A stretch of DNA of 64,000 nt from WRGT01 sp942493035 (GTDB lineage Bacteria; Spirochaetota; UBA4802; UBA5550): NCBI GenBank assembly GCA_942493035.1, contig OW818666.1:1550001-1614000 (forward strand). The letters are read 5' to 3'. Numbering within the stretch: position 1 is the first letter of the stretch; each line of letters starts with the position of its first letter. This document shows positions 9,343-18,563 of the stretch, piece after piece. The translations under genes were made by a program, and so were the position numbers. The notes under the pieces were generated by a model. The model was given only the letters and a program-made list of their open reading frames with translations, was not told where the DNA came from and did not search any database.

Positions 9343-11100
9343 TCAATTTACATCCTCTTCAAATACCGGATCTTCAGATTCTATGTTAGATTCAGCCCCG
9401 TCACTACTATCAGAATTATCACCGGAAAAATCACCTTCCGATGAAGTGGACTTCGGCTCCTGCTTAAATCTGATTTTAAGATATTCAACTATCTCTGTAT
9501 GGGAATTCTGTGCGGCGGAATCAATAGCCCGCTGATCATTACGGTTTAGAAGTTCCGGATCAGCTTTATTATCTGCAAGTATTTTTACAACATCGATACG
9601 TCCTTCAGATGCTGCCAGATGAAGAGGAGTAGATGCATCAATATCAACTGCATTTACAGAAGCACCCTTAGCCAGAAGAATTTTTGTAATTGAGCTGTCT
9701 CCCTGAATTGCATTTAAATGAAGGGGTGTCATATCTGAATCATCTTTAACAGCGATATTACTCCCTTTACTCAATAGAAGATTTACAATTTCTTTATTCC
9801 CGATTTTAACAGCATGATGAAGCGGTGTTAGTTTATTGATATCAGGGATGTTTAAGCCTGCACCTTTTTCTATAAGAATTCCGGCAGCTTTTATATTACC
9901 GGACATTGCGGCAGTGCAAAGGGGAGTATTTCCATCTGCATCAAATCCGTTGAGATTATACTTTTCTTTTATAAATCGTTCAATATTTGCCAGATTGTTA
10001 TCTTTTATTGCCAGCGTAAGCCTGGATATCTTTTCACGTTCAATTCTTTCTGCGCGGCTTTTCTTCTCTTTGTCTATCTCTTTCTTTAAAAATGAAATCA
10101 ACATATCTGTCTCAGAAGGATTCATTTCAAAGGTTATTACAACTCCGTTCCCTTCACGTCGTGTATGGATTCTGCCGAATGCTTTCTGAATCCATAACAT
10201 GAGCTGCTGGTCTCCGGTGAGCTCCGTGATCTTCTGGTCCCCTGCGCGTGCAGCAAGCATATCGGCAAATGGCACCACAAAACTGGAAGCTACTATCCAG
10301 GTATGACAGAGCATCTCCAGGCGCTCACTATCCTCCGCTTTTGAACCCTGCAAGCCTGATTGGAATGTAATTTTATCATTTATTTCAAAACCCCAATCCA
10401 TTGATTCCAGGGAAAGGAGAGTCTGAACAAATACATTTTCTTTTAATCCCCTTGCCATACCTTCACCGGAATTCAGTGCTGTGTTCATTGTATTTCTGAG
10501 ATATTCAGAAACAGATAACTGGAAAGAGATAGACTTGGAAGCGGTTTTCTTAATGAATAAAGAGCTTCCCGATGAAAGCAGAGGTTTTTTCGAAGCCCTT
10601 CTTTCAAGAAAAGAATCAATATAATGCGATGGTCCGATTACAAAAAAATCATCTACTTTTACAAATAAAATATCTTCATCAGCTGAAGCTTTATAGGCCG
10701 TTCCGGATTTAAGCTTTACACTCTCCTTTTTAAAACTTTCAGGTATTACACCCTTTCCGTTCTTAAAACTCATAAAAACAAGATATCCCGATTTTTTTTC
10801 CACATCCCGTGTATTTATCACCATTAAAAATTCATTCACATCACTCAGTTTAAGACCGAATGCATTGATGACTTTAGCAGAATCATTATCAGAATTATCA
10901 GACATCATAGCATCAATATCATTAATATCAATTCCCTTTACTTTGATAAAATTCATTATCTTCGTGAAATTTATATAACTGTAAAAATCAGTTTTATCGC
11001 TAACGTAATTGAGTTCATCAATTACCCTGGCGTTTACAACTGAAAAATCTGCAGCAATCAGACAAACCGTAATAACAATAACTTTAATCAGATTTCTCAT
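9343..11100 (-). CDS. exported ankyrin-repeat protein
   Basis: A 585-residue protein with a signal peptide (residues 1-24, ending SVVNA). The first about 340 residues form an unrecognised domain containing several FFVIGPSHYIDSF-like hydrophobic segments and no catalytic motif that I can name. A short coiled segment (KKEIDKEKKSRAERIEREK, about 335-355) leads into five to six ankyrin repeats (about 358-545), with clear TPLHHAVKIGN, TPLHLNAIQGD and TPLHLAASEGR consensus turns. An acidic Ser/Asp-rich tail (DNSDSSDG) follows. GGAG precedes the ATG by about 9 bases. Ankyrin repeats bind proteins, so a periplasmic or surface scaffold role is inferred. It is transcribed alone, converging with the HEGRH gene. 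Confidence 0.85.
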   Translation of the reverse strand: MRNLIKVIVITVCLIAADFSVVNARVIDELNYVSDKTDFYSYINFTKIMNFIKVKGIDINDIDAMMSDNSDNDSAKVINAFGLKLSDVNEFLMVINTRDVEKKSGYLVFMSFKNGKGVIPESFKKESVKLKSGTAYKASADEDILFVKVDDFFVIGPSHYIDSFLERRASKKPLLSSGSSLFIKKTASKSISFQLSVSEYLRNTMNTALNSGEGMARGLKENVFVQTLLSLESMDWGFEINDKITFQSGLQGSKAEDSERLEMLCHTWIVASSFVVPFADMLAARAGDQKITELTGDQQLMLWIQKAFGRIHTRREGNGVVITFEMNPSETDMLISFLKKEIDKEKKSRAERIEREKISRLTLAIKDNNLANIERFIKEKYNLNGFDADGNTPLCTAAMSGNIKAAGILIEKGAGLNIPDINKLTPLHHAVKIGNKEIVNLLLSKGSNIAVKDDSDMTPLHLNAIQGDSSITKILLAKGASVNAVDIDASTPLHLAASEGRIDVVKILADNKADPELLNRNDQRAIDSAAQNSHTEIVEYLKIRFKQEPKSTSSEGDFSGDNSDSSDGAESNIESEDPVFEEDVN

Positions 11101-11162
11101 TTATTTACTCCGGATTATTATTTTGAATATTATTTATAACTATTTAGCTGAAAATCATTGAA

Positions 11163-11203
11163 ATATATACGTCCCCCCGCCTTCGGCGGGGGGACGTATA
11201 TAT
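11163..11203. repeat. GC-rich palindrome, copy 3 (19-bp stem)
   Basis: A perfect 19-bp inverted repeat with a TTC loop: inner arm GTCCCCCCGCC, outer ATATATAC. It lies just upstream of the ankyrin gene, so it is not that gene's terminator. It is the longest of the four palindromes. Confidence 0.8.
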
Positions 11204-11676
11204 TTATTTTTTTTGCAGCTGAGTAATTCATATAATTTTAATTAAAATCTGCCATTATAACAATGTCAACGAACTTTCACTTCAACTACATAATCGGTAT
11301 AATAAATTACATTACTTTTTCAATACTCCTTTTTTTATGACTGCTCATAAAACGACGTCATTCCAACACCGCTGCGTCTTTGGTACAGCGGGGATAAATT
11401 TTACCATATGGGCAGTTCTGTTAACTCAATCTTTACATGGTCAAAGGGGCGGTAGCCCCTTTATAAGCCCCGCAGGGCTCCCTGCGGAACCGAAAACGGA
11501 GTTTTTGGGACTGCCAATAAGTTTATGAGTTATTACCATTTTTTCATTTGACTAAATGAGCAGTAAAACTTCAATACACAGAATAATAATGTAATAACAA
11601 TAATTCATATGGATCCCCGCATTCGCGAGAATGACAAACTGACTCAAAATCATTAGGTCAAAGAACTATTGTAATT
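11204..11676. other. non-coding gap with decayed repeats
   Basis: No credible gene. A 9-bp inverted pair, ACTGCTCAT (11340-11348) and ATGAGCAGT (11556-11564), brackets about 225 bp. That segment holds two GC-rich imperfect hairpins: one around 11355-11395, and one at 11448-11492 with GGGGC...GCCCC and GCAGGG...CCTGC pairing. A further palindromic fragment lies at 11610-11635 (ATCCCCGCATTCGCGAGAATG). The bracketed segment resembles a MITE-like or repeat relic. Confidence 0.45.
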
Positions 11677-12276
11677 ATGAAAAATTACAGTTTAAAAAGG
11701 TTTTTAAGCATTTTAAATCCACAACAGGCAAATAAAAAAATGGCAATTAAACAACGTGCATTTACAAGATTCCGCAACTCTTCGCAAGGAGTTGCGTCGC
11801 GTTATAATAAAAAAATAGTATCAATAATTTTTAAAAGCGTCAGCAGTATATTAAATAACCGCGACAAGCTCAGTTTAACTATTGAATTAATATATCCGGT
11901 TGTTGAAGATCAGTTAAAAGAAAGTCATATTGCTGTCTTAAAAAATGATCTCACAGATATAATTATTGAAATATTAAACTTTTTTATAGAAGAGGGAGAT
12001 GTTGATGTTTACGAAAACTTTTTCGATGATATTGATGCAGAACTGAAAAAAGCACTCTGGCCCTCAGTATCCAGACTTAACGATCCTGTAATTCTGGATA
12101 TACTCATAGATGAAATCTTTAATGAGCTGGACAGTGCAATAGAATACACCGCGCTTGATCTTGCTGAAAGACTGGCGGGAACAGAGATGTTTGATCAATT
12201 ATCGTTCAACGAATTGATTGAAATTTCGGAAAAAGCACTCCAAAAGCTTGAGAACATGAATTTTCTTGTCGAATAA
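11677..12276 (+). CDS. hypothetical protein, helix-rich
   Basis: A 199-residue protein, unrecognised. From residue about 45 onward it is a mostly helical acidic protein (DVYENFFDDIDAELKK, EIFNELDSAIEYTALDLAERL) with no signal peptide, membrane helix or metal motif. The N terminus is suspect. There is no ribosome-binding site at ATG 11677, and codons 34-41 lie on a perfect 8-bp hairpin (CGCAACTC...GAGTTGCG, 11777-11800), which looks like an intergenic repeat read through. A later start is possible, although there is no good ATG with a ribosome-binding site. It converges with the next gene, with 2 bases between stops. Confidence 0.6.
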   Translation: MKNYSLKRFLSILNPQQANKKMAIKQRAFTRFRNSSQGVASRYNKKIVSIIFKSVSSILNNRDKLSLTIELIYPVVEDQLKESHIAVLKNDLTDIIIEILNFFIEEGDVDVYENFFDDIDAELKKALWPSVSRLNDPVILDILIDEIFNELDSAIEYTALDLAERLAGTEMFDQLSFNELIEISEKALQKLENMNFLVE

Positions 12277-12278
12277 TA

Positions 12279-12683
12279 TTATCCCATTTTGTGTCTTTTT
12301 ATAATTTCCACAATTTCATCCATCATCTTATCCGGATTGTTATATTTTATTTCATCGGTTGGATTTTTACTTATTTTGCTTTTCACTCCATGAGTAACAG
12401 CGTCTATAATCAGATTAAGATCTCTCCGGACTTCTCGCATGCTGTCTGGAATTTCAAGAAGCAGATCGGGCTTACCCAATGAAGAACGGATTTCATCAGT
12501 TAAAATACGTTCATCATTGGTCCCCTCGTCATAATTAGTTACTTTCATAAACTGATCGATTTTAGCTTTGTAATCCAGATTTCTTGTATTGACACTTTTA
12601 GCTTTCTTATTTTTCTGCATAAATCTTATTACAAACTGCAGAGCTATAATCGCAAGGATAATAGGGATAACTTTTTCTAACAT
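12279..12683 (-). CDS. membrane-anchored hypothetical protein
   Basis: 134 residues from ATG 12683, chosen because GGAGAG lies 5 bases upstream. The frame stays open to 12785, but that extension only translates a dispersed repeat. The N-terminal membrane anchor MLEKVIPIILAIIALQFVI is followed by a basic stretch (RFMQKNKKAKS) and a soluble cytoplasmic domain of helices ending in IVEIIKRHKMG. This is a single-pass, inner-membrane, N-out/C-in layout. No family recognised. Confidence 0.75.
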   Translation of the reverse strand: MLEKVIPIILAIIALQFVIRFMQKNKKAKSVNTRNLDYKAKIDQFMKVTNYDEGTNDERILTDEIRSSLGKPDLLLEIPDSMREVRRDLNLIIDAVTHGVKSKISKNPTDEIKYNNPDKMMDEIVEIIKRHKMG

Positions 12684-12712
12684 ATGACTCTCCAAACAAT
12701 AGCGGTTAACGA

Positions 12713-12784
12713 TTGAATCAGATACTGTCATTCCGACAAAATCAAAGCATCGCAGCTCGGGTAGTTCGACAGGCTCACTGACCA
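12713..12784. repeat. dispersed repeat fragment (GAGCCTGTCGAA family)
   Basis: This stretch contains GTTCGACAGGCTCACTGACC (12764-12783, given on the plus strand) and GTCATTCCGACAAAATC nearby. A related core, GAGCCTGTCGAAGGACTACG, occurs at 60938-60957. It reads as protein in front of the true start at 12683 but carries no ribosome-binding site. Confidence 0.55.
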
Positions 12785-12881
12785 TACACGAATTTAAGAA
12801 TTTTACTCAGATATGAATTCTCGGTCAAGTATCTTTCGGAATTAAATTATAGCTGATATCCTGCTGTACTTTATTCCCGGA

Positions 12882-13562
12882 TCAGGCAATTTCGGTTTTA
12901 CAGGTTATGCATAATGGCGAGTTCAGTTCCGATGAAAAGTGTGTACCGCAGAGATGACAGTATTCACCTTTTTCATCGGCAACCTCCCCTGCACCACTTT
13001 TCGGAGCACAGCTTCTGCAGTATGGTTTTGCAATATTATATGAAACAGGCATTGCGCATTTTATACAGAATCCGTGATATATTTTTTTTACAGCAACAGG
13101 CTGAATAAGTTCTTCAACGGCTTTTTTATGAAGATTCATATTTTTTGAAGAACCAATTATCGATTTAATTTCGCTGTATGCTTTTTTATAAAGATCGTTA
13201 TCAGAATTTTTGCTGAAAATTACACCCATCTCAAGACTATCTGTTAATACTAACTGATGCAGATCCATTGAACTTAATAAAATATTTGCTTCACTGCAGC
13301 AGCATTTTGTATTAAGATTTTCAGATTGATAGATTTCAAGATTATCAATTTCACTCAGCTTCAATTTTTCTTCCGTACGAAGATCCTCATTTGCATAAAC
13401 AATAATTATTGAGATATTTCTGTCAGATGACTCCTTCAGCACATCATAAAATTCACGGGATATCTGCAGATACGGAAACAGTATGAAGAGCTCTTCGCGA
13501 GCCTCTTTAATTATATTTTCTATATAGAATGTTATTGCATTAGTTGTTAGAAATTCTGCCAA
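12882..13562 (-). CDS. PLD-like domain protein with tandem zinc knuckles
   Basis: 226 residues from a TTG start (13562) preceded by AAGAGAG. Residues about 1-125 look like half of a phospholipase D-like fold (NAITFYIENIIKEAREELF...PYLQIS, and later ANILLSSMDL). The expected catalytic HxK is replaced by NTK next to three cysteines (NTKCCCSEANILL). The C terminus has two CxxC zinc sites, CIKCAMP...CRSC and CHLCGTHF...CITC. PLD-like proteins with this layout are often nucleic-acid or protein processing factors; here the domain is probably inactive or altered. Acts in the cytoplasm (no signal peptide). Partners unknown. Confidence 0.65.
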   Translation of the reverse strand: MAEFLTTNAITFYIENIIKEAREELFILFPYLQISREFYDVLKESSDRNISIIIVYANEDLRTEEKLKLSEIDNLEIYQSENLNTKCCCSEANILLSSMDLHQLVLTDSLEMGVIFSKNSDNDLYKKAYSEIKSIIGSSKNMNLHKKAVEELIQPVAVKKIYHGFCIKCAMPVSYNIAKPYCRSCAPKSGAGEVADEKGEYCHLCGTHFSSELNSPLCITCKTEIA

Positions 13563-13600
13563 TGTATTCTCTCTTAAAATTATTATTTATATTTTCGAAG

Positions 13601-13691
13601 AGGCGTATGCTTCGCATACGCCTGAATTGGGGGATTACGGGGGCGTTGCCCCCGTAATCCCCCAATTCAGGCACAGCGCGTAGTGCTGTGA
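13601..13691. repeat. three adjacent hairpins
   Basis: Hairpin 1: arms 13601-13610 and 13614-13623, 10 bp, loop TTC. Hairpin 2: arms 13621-13644 and 13648-13671, a perfect 24-bp stem with loop GTT. Hairpin 3: CACAGC/GCTGTG around 13672-13691. Hairpins 1 and 2 share three bases. They fill the gap between the PLD-like gene and the flagellin-like gene, both on the minus strand. Confidence 0.85.
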
Positions 13692-13712
13692 CCGCAAAAA
13701 TAAATTGTTTCC

Positions 13713-14519
13713 TTATTTAGATCTGATGAGCATTCCATTTTGTACTTTCAACTGAACGCTGTTTTTTATAAGTTCTGTAATTCCTTCAGACATATTAAGA
13801 TCGCTTATTAAACTCTCCGTTCTCTGGAGATTCAGAAACTGATAACTCTTCCCCTCAATCTGAAACGAAAGTATATTGGACTTTACTCCGTGGACAATAC
13901 GTTTTTTTGTCAATACTGTTAACGCTGAATCGACCAGCTCCATCGATTTATAAAGATTGCGGACTACATCCACATCGTCAAGTCCCAGATGAAAAGTTGT
14001 CAATTCAGGAATGATGTTCATATTATTAAACTGCAGGAATTTAGCATTAAGATTTATCTGTTTCATCAGTTGATTTATTTCAAACTGTATATACTCCCGG
14101 TCTTCAGTATTTAGTATTCCGTTTGAAGCTTTTACTATGAGAAGACGGACTCTGTTCAGCAGCTCCTGATCATCAGCCACTGCTGATTCCACAAAGTTAT
14201 TGAAGTTTCTCATATCTTCAGCATTTAAAGATTCCTGTCTCAGCTGATTAAGCAGACTGTTCATTTTTTCGGCAATAGCAAATCCGGCTGGATCATCAGA
14301 GGCTGTATCTATTCTTTTCCCTGAGGATAGATGTGACAACTGGGAATCGAGTTTCAATTCAGTCAGCTTACTCCGGCTTAAAATAAATGTGCTGCTGCCG
14401 CGGCCATATACATAAAAATTCGAACCGTTCGACTGGAACAGAAAACCTGTCTCTTCCGCTGATAGTGATATTGAAAATAGAAACAGTATCGATATTGCTG
14501 ATAATAATTTCAGTTTCAT
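13713..14519 (-). CDS. exported flagellin-N-like protein
   Basis: 268 residues. It has a Sec signal peptide (1-20, ending SLSAEE), then a region clearly like the flagellin N-terminal D0/D1 helices: LSSGKRIDTASDDPAGFAIA, then AEKMN and further helices to about residue 160 with the flagellin-like NTEDREYIQFEINQL. Normal flagellins lack signal peptides and leave through the flagellar type III route, so Sec export is odd. No standard flagellin C-terminal domain is evident. The last about 100 residues are unrecognised. GGAG precedes the ATG by about 9 bases. It could be a periplasmic sheath or filament-associated protein, or an unrelated adhesin that borrowed the fold. Confidence 0.75.
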   Translation of the reverse strand: MKLKLLSAISILFLFSISLSAEETGFLFQSNGSNFYVYGRGSSTFILSRSKLTELKLDSQLSHLSSGKRIDTASDDPAGFAIAEKMNSLLNQLRQESLNAEDMRNFNNFVESAVADDQELLNRVRLLIVKASNGILNTEDREYIQFEINQLMKQINLNAKFLQFNNMNIIPELTTFHLGLDDVDVVRNLYKSMELVDSALTVLTKKRIVHGVKSNILSFQIEGKSYQFLNLQRTESLISDLNMSEGITELIKNSVQLKVQNGMLIRSK

Positions 14520-14603
14520 TAAGATAACTCCGTTTAAAAAACTATAAAGATATTACTGTAAAAACAGGTAAAAGTCAATATTCAGACTGAACAGAGTTGG
14601 TGT

Positions 14604-16466
14604 TCAGGGCTTTCTGATTCTGTTTTCGTCTATGAGCTGCTGATTAAGATAAACTGCATTGAGCGAATCCTTCAATAGGGCCACAGTTTCAGCATTATAA
14701 TTTCCGGTCATAAGATTTGTTTTCTCTCCGGGATCTTTTTCAAGATCGAAGAGATATTCTCTGCCTGTTTTGAGATGCGAAATATATTTAAGCGGATAGT
14801 TCACTACCTGAAGAAAACGCCCGTTGTAAGGCTGAATCAAATATACCGGATGTTTACTCTCGCGGTCAAACACGGAAATTCCAGTCATATTGTGTTTTGA
14901 TTCTATTTTTCCAATCCCCAGCATATCTGTAATAGTTGGTCCTATATCAATCTGAGAATAGGCTCTGTTTTTAATTCTCTCCGGCTTAATAACGCCATCC
15001 CATATTACAAGAAACGGAATACGGAAAGTCTCATCGTAAAAACAGACTTCATTGTTGTAGATACCATGCTCTTTCATGGGGAAGCTGTGATCTGAAGTAA
15101 TTATTACAATAGAATTCTCGAGATATTTACGCATTTTTAAAAGTTCAAAAAAACGCGGGAGCTGGCTGTCGCTGAGACGAAGAGCATTGGAGTATTTCTC
15201 CTTTATATTCTTCGGGTCTTTAAATATTGCACGCTTTTCAACCGGCATCCCGTCACATGGAATATGGGTTCCGATTGTCATGAGAGATGCGAACACCGGC
15301 TTTTCAGGAGATTTAGCATGGAGTGTATCAAGCATTTCAAAAAATCTTTCATAGAAAATTTTATCTTCAACACCCCAACCCCAGATTGAAGATTTATCCT
15401 CTTTCTTTCTGAACTCGCTGTATGATTTGACAATAGAGAAACCGGCTTTATACATACTGTTGTCAGTGTTGTCAAATTTAAGATTATGGAATGCCTGAAA
15501 GAATATAGTCTGATATCCTGCTTCTGTAAGTATCGATGGAAAACCGCTTATATTAAGAGATGGATAATCAATAAAGAGCTTACCTTTATAACTCGGAAGT
15601 ACGGAGTAAAAAACAGCAGCCTGCCCTTTACATGTCTGTATTGAGTTTCCGTAAAAACGATCGATGTATAGACCGCGATTTATCAGAGAGTTAAAATTAG
15701 GGGTATAATCAATTCCATCCGGCGCCTTCGCCTCGACAAAGTTTGCATTAAATGATTCAAGAAGTATAAGAAAAACATTAGTCCTGACTCTCTTTGAAGA
15801 TGGAACATCCGAATTTATAGATGTGAGTGGAATAACGTTTTTCTCATATGGATAATCTGCAGATACAGGCTGAGCGTATAAAACAGTACTGTCATCTGAA
15901 ATCATACTTTTTGCAAAAAGTGTAAAACCATCTCCGCTCTGCAGAGGGAACAATACTAAAAGAAACCATAACAGCAGCGAGAAGAGAGCGGACCTGAATG
16001 CAATCCTTCCCACGGAACCTGTAACAGAAAATCTGTAATCAATGGCAACCACCACTGCCAGAAATACAAGAAGTACAAAGAGATCAAAAAAACTGAAAGG
16101 GGAGCTTATCACAGTTAAAGCTTCTGTTGAAAAACTGATCCCTATATTATCCCTGACAAGAGAGTAATCGAGAGATGAGCCGGATGAAAGCTGATAAGCA
16201 TTAAGCCCCCATAATACAAAGATAGCTAAAGGTATAAAAATTCTTTTCAACAGTTTATTATAGATGAAGTATTCAATAGACGCAGATAAAAGCAGCAGCG
16301 TAAGTATCCCGAAAATCATTGATAAAATATCCGCAGCACTGCTTGAATAACCGGAAACATTATTTATCATAAACAATACAAAATAACACAACTGCAGAAC
16401 TACCAGTGTATATGTCATAAATCCCGGAATGGGTATAAACTGTTTTATTTTTTCAAAAATTTTCAT
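14604..16466 (-). CDS. LtaS-type membrane sulfatase/phosphoglycerol transferase
   Basis: A 620-residue protein with five N-terminal membrane helices (residues about 15-200) and a periplasmic alkaline-phosphatase-superfamily domain (about 225-560). Metal and catalytic features: NVFLILLESFNANF with the first metal-ligand Glu, NSIQTCKGQAAV with the likely nucleophile Thr near 272, and VIITSDHSFP near 453. Family members move phosphoglycerol or phosphoethanolamine onto glycans, lipids or teichoic-type polymers. It starts 8 bases after the stop of the DUF4015 gene, so the two are one operon and probably translationally coupled. Acceptor unknown. Confidence 0.88.
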   Translation of the reverse strand: MKIFEKIKQFIPIPGFMTYTLVVLQLCYFVLFMINNVSGYSSSAADILSMIFGILTLLLLSASIEYFIYNKLLKRIFIPLAIFVLWGLNAYQLSSGSSLDYSLVRDNIGISFSTEALTVISSPFSFFDLFVLLVFLAVVVAIDYRFSVTGSVGRIAFRSALFSLLLWFLLVLFPLQSGDGFTLFAKSMISDDSTVLYAQPVSADYPYEKNVIPLTSINSDVPSSKRVRTNVFLILLESFNANFVEAKAPDGIDYTPNFNSLINRGLYIDRFYGNSIQTCKGQAAVFYSVLPSYKGKLFIDYPSLNISGFPSILTEAGYQTIFFQAFHNLKFDNTDNSMYKAGFSIVKSYSEFRKKEDKSSIWGWGVEDKIFYERFFEMLDTLHAKSPEKPVFASLMTIGTHIPCDGMPVEKRAIFKDPKNIKEKYSNALRLSDSQLPRFFELLKMRKYLENSIVIITSDHSFPMKEHGIYNNEVCFYDETFRIPFLVIWDGVIKPERIKNRAYSQIDIGPTITDMLGIGKIESKHNMTGISVFDRESKHPVYLIQPYNGRFLQVVNYPLKYISHLKTGREYLFDLEKDPGEKTNLMTGNYNAETVALLKDSLNAVYLNQQLIDENRIRKP

Positions 16467-16474
16467 CTGGATAT

Positions 16475-18451
16475 TTACTTAGCCCTTCTTCCGGTGAAAG
16501 CTTTGTCCGCCATTGAATGATCACCGGCCGGATTCCAGAAGGAGTACGACTTCCCTCCTCCATCGGTAACACCATCAACCTGCTTCAGAATGTATTCAGG
16601 TCCCCATGTTGGAGAATTATAGTTCCAGTCCTGAATCCACTGACGGATTACGGTTCTGCCGCGCGAATGGTAAATAGCGCGGATTGAACTGTCGCGGACT
16701 ATCCAGTATGGTCTGTCAGCATTGGAATATCTGATGTAAAATGATGCACCAAAATGAGATGGATAGACCATGGGATATATGACATCTACAAATCTTGAAA
16801 GAAACTGTATGTCCTGTCCAATCAGATTACCGAACTTGTACCATGCATTAAATCCGTATATATCTATCGATACAGGTACACCTGCTTCCTTTCTCGCCTG
16901 CTGGAGAAAGTCACCCATAATCTCGGATTTGAACGTATCATCCTTCTCTCTGAATCTGTATAGACATCTACCCACAAGACCATCAGTAGGGAATCTGATA
17001 TAATCAAACTGAATTTCATCAAAACCGAGTTTCGCGGTTTCCCGTGCAATTTCAATATTGTAATCTCTTACAAACTTAGAATATGGATCACACCACTTCT
17101 CTCTGGGTAAACCGACCCATGCCTTATTGGTAACTCTATCCCATATAGCATACTTTCCGTTATAAGCCTCGTAGAGTTTTTTATCTTTAAAAGTTACGTT
17201 ACGGGCAATTACATATATCCCTTTATCGTGAAGCTGTTTAATAATATCTTTAATATTTGTATTTCGTATAGCTCCGAGTTCCCGGGCAATCTTCGAGTCA
17301 ATTGGAGCATTTATAATTCCAAAATCATCCTTAACATCGATAACAACGGCATTGAATCTATTTCTTATAAGAATATCCATAAAACCATTGAAGTTCTTTT
17401 CGATCATCCCCCAGCTCACATAAAGAGCCTGTTTGTTTCCGGAAATGCTCTTCTCTTCCATTTGATATTCTGCACTGTTTCTCTTAACAAAAAGAGGAGG
17501 ATTCTTTTCGCTCCCTTTTACAAAGAGCAACGCCGGACTCTTTTCATTATAACTCTTTTCAAGATCTTTCTGGATCGGGGCAATTTCAATTTTTTTACCG
17601 GATAGAGTATACCGGTAAACCGATTCTGTCGTTGCAATAAAAACAGAATCCTTGAAAGGACTGATACCATACACTGCTTCAGTCTTATCATTCTTTATTG
17701 GAATATTAACAGTGCTCCATCTTTTCATGTCAGATGATTCAACCATTCCACGGCCGAAGAGATATCCTGAATAGAGTTTACCCTTTGCGGCAGCCAGTGA
17801 GGATACCCCTTCGCAGAAGTGAAATGGTGCTGAATAAACCTCTTTGGGTACACCGTCATTGATTTCCGTTGTTGATGAAGGAGTAATTCTTACGACACCA
17901 TTAAAAGAGGTTCCTGCATAGAGCACATTATCGATGACCGCAAGTGAAGTAAAATAATATGAGTTTTTATTCTGAACAACATTGATCTTCTCCCAGCTAT
18001 GTCCGCCGTCTAATGACTTGTAGAGGACGTGCTTTGTCGCAAGATAGAGTTTTGACTGATCGGCCGGATCTATGCAGAATGCGGAAATTGACCTGTACTC
18101 ATCGACTCCCGGAAGCTGAGTTCTACGTTTTAAAAGGGGTGAGGATATATCAATCCACATATTATCGCTTAAAGACCGTTTAAATATTCCTGAATAATCA
18201 GTGGTTAAGTATAGAGTCCCTTTGTTGTCGGATGTAATATATTCCGCTTCAAGATTGTCCGGGAGACCTTCGGACATATCATTCCATGAACTTCCGTCAT
18301 ACCCTTTGATCCCTTCACCTGGAAAATATCCGACATACTTATAACTCTCTGCGCTGCCGGAACATGCTGCGAAATTTAAAATTGTTATAAATGCTGTAAA
18401 TATATATAGAATCGTTTGTTTTTTGAAAAATTTCCTGTTAAAAAAAGACAT
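16475..18451 (-). CDS. BNR-repeat/DUF4015 glycoside-hydrolase-like lipoprotein
   Basis: A 658-residue protein with a lipoprotein signal (lipobox FAAC, lipidated Cys30). Residues about 35-330 contain BNR-type propeller segments (YKSLDGGHSWEKI, GVYLTTDYSG-like turns). Residues about 345-650 form the DUF4015 putative glycosidase TIM barrel, with VIDVKDDFG early and DEIQFDYIRFPTDG near 473-486, the hallmark of the family. It probably acts on envelope or extracellular polysaccharide. GGGGG lies before the ATG. Together with the downstream LtaS-type enzyme it suggests a role in surface glycan metabolism (inference). Confidence 0.88.
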   Translation of the reverse strand: MSFFNRKFFKKQTILYIFTAFITILNFAACSGSAESYKYVGYFPGEGIKGYDGSSWNDMSEGLPDNLEAEYITSDNKGTLYLTTDYSGIFKRSLSDNMWIDISSPLLKRRTQLPGVDEYRSISAFCIDPADQSKLYLATKHVLYKSLDGGHSWEKINVVQNKNSYYFTSLAVIDNVLYAGTSFNGVVRITPSSTTEINDGVPKEVYSAPFHFCEGVSSLAAAKGKLYSGYLFGRGMVESSDMKRWSTVNIPIKNDKTEAVYGISPFKDSVFIATTESVYRYTLSGKKIEIAPIQKDLEKSYNEKSPALLFVKGSEKNPPLFVKRNSAEYQMEEKSISGNKQALYVSWGMIEKNFNGFMDILIRNRFNAVVIDVKDDFGIINAPIDSKIARELGAIRNTNIKDIIKQLHDKGIYVIARNVTFKDKKLYEAYNGKYAIWDRVTNKAWVGLPREKWCDPYSKFVRDYNIEIARETAKLGFDEIQFDYIRFPTDGLVGRCLYRFREKDDTFKSEIMGDFLQQARKEAGVPVSIDIYGFNAWYKFGNLIGQDIQFLSRFVDVIYPMVYPSHFGASFYIRYSNADRPYWIVRDSSIRAIYHSRGRTVIRQWIQDWNYNSPTWGPEYILKQVDGVTDGGGKSYSFWNPAGDHSMADKAFTGRRAK

Positions 18452-18563
18452 TATTATCCCCCGGATTATTACATCATCATAATGGCAATACGCTGAAAAA
18501 CGCGTTATTTTGCCGGTGATAATATTGTTTTTATATCCGGGTGATAGTTGTCAATGATTTAAA

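Noticed and set aside
10081..11100. Idea that the ankyrin protein is an intracellular effector
   Set aside because: It has a Sec signal peptide and no secretion or host-targeting context here.
11337..11528. 63-codon plus-strand frame
   Set aside because: Made of GC-rich repeat relics with no ribosome-binding site.
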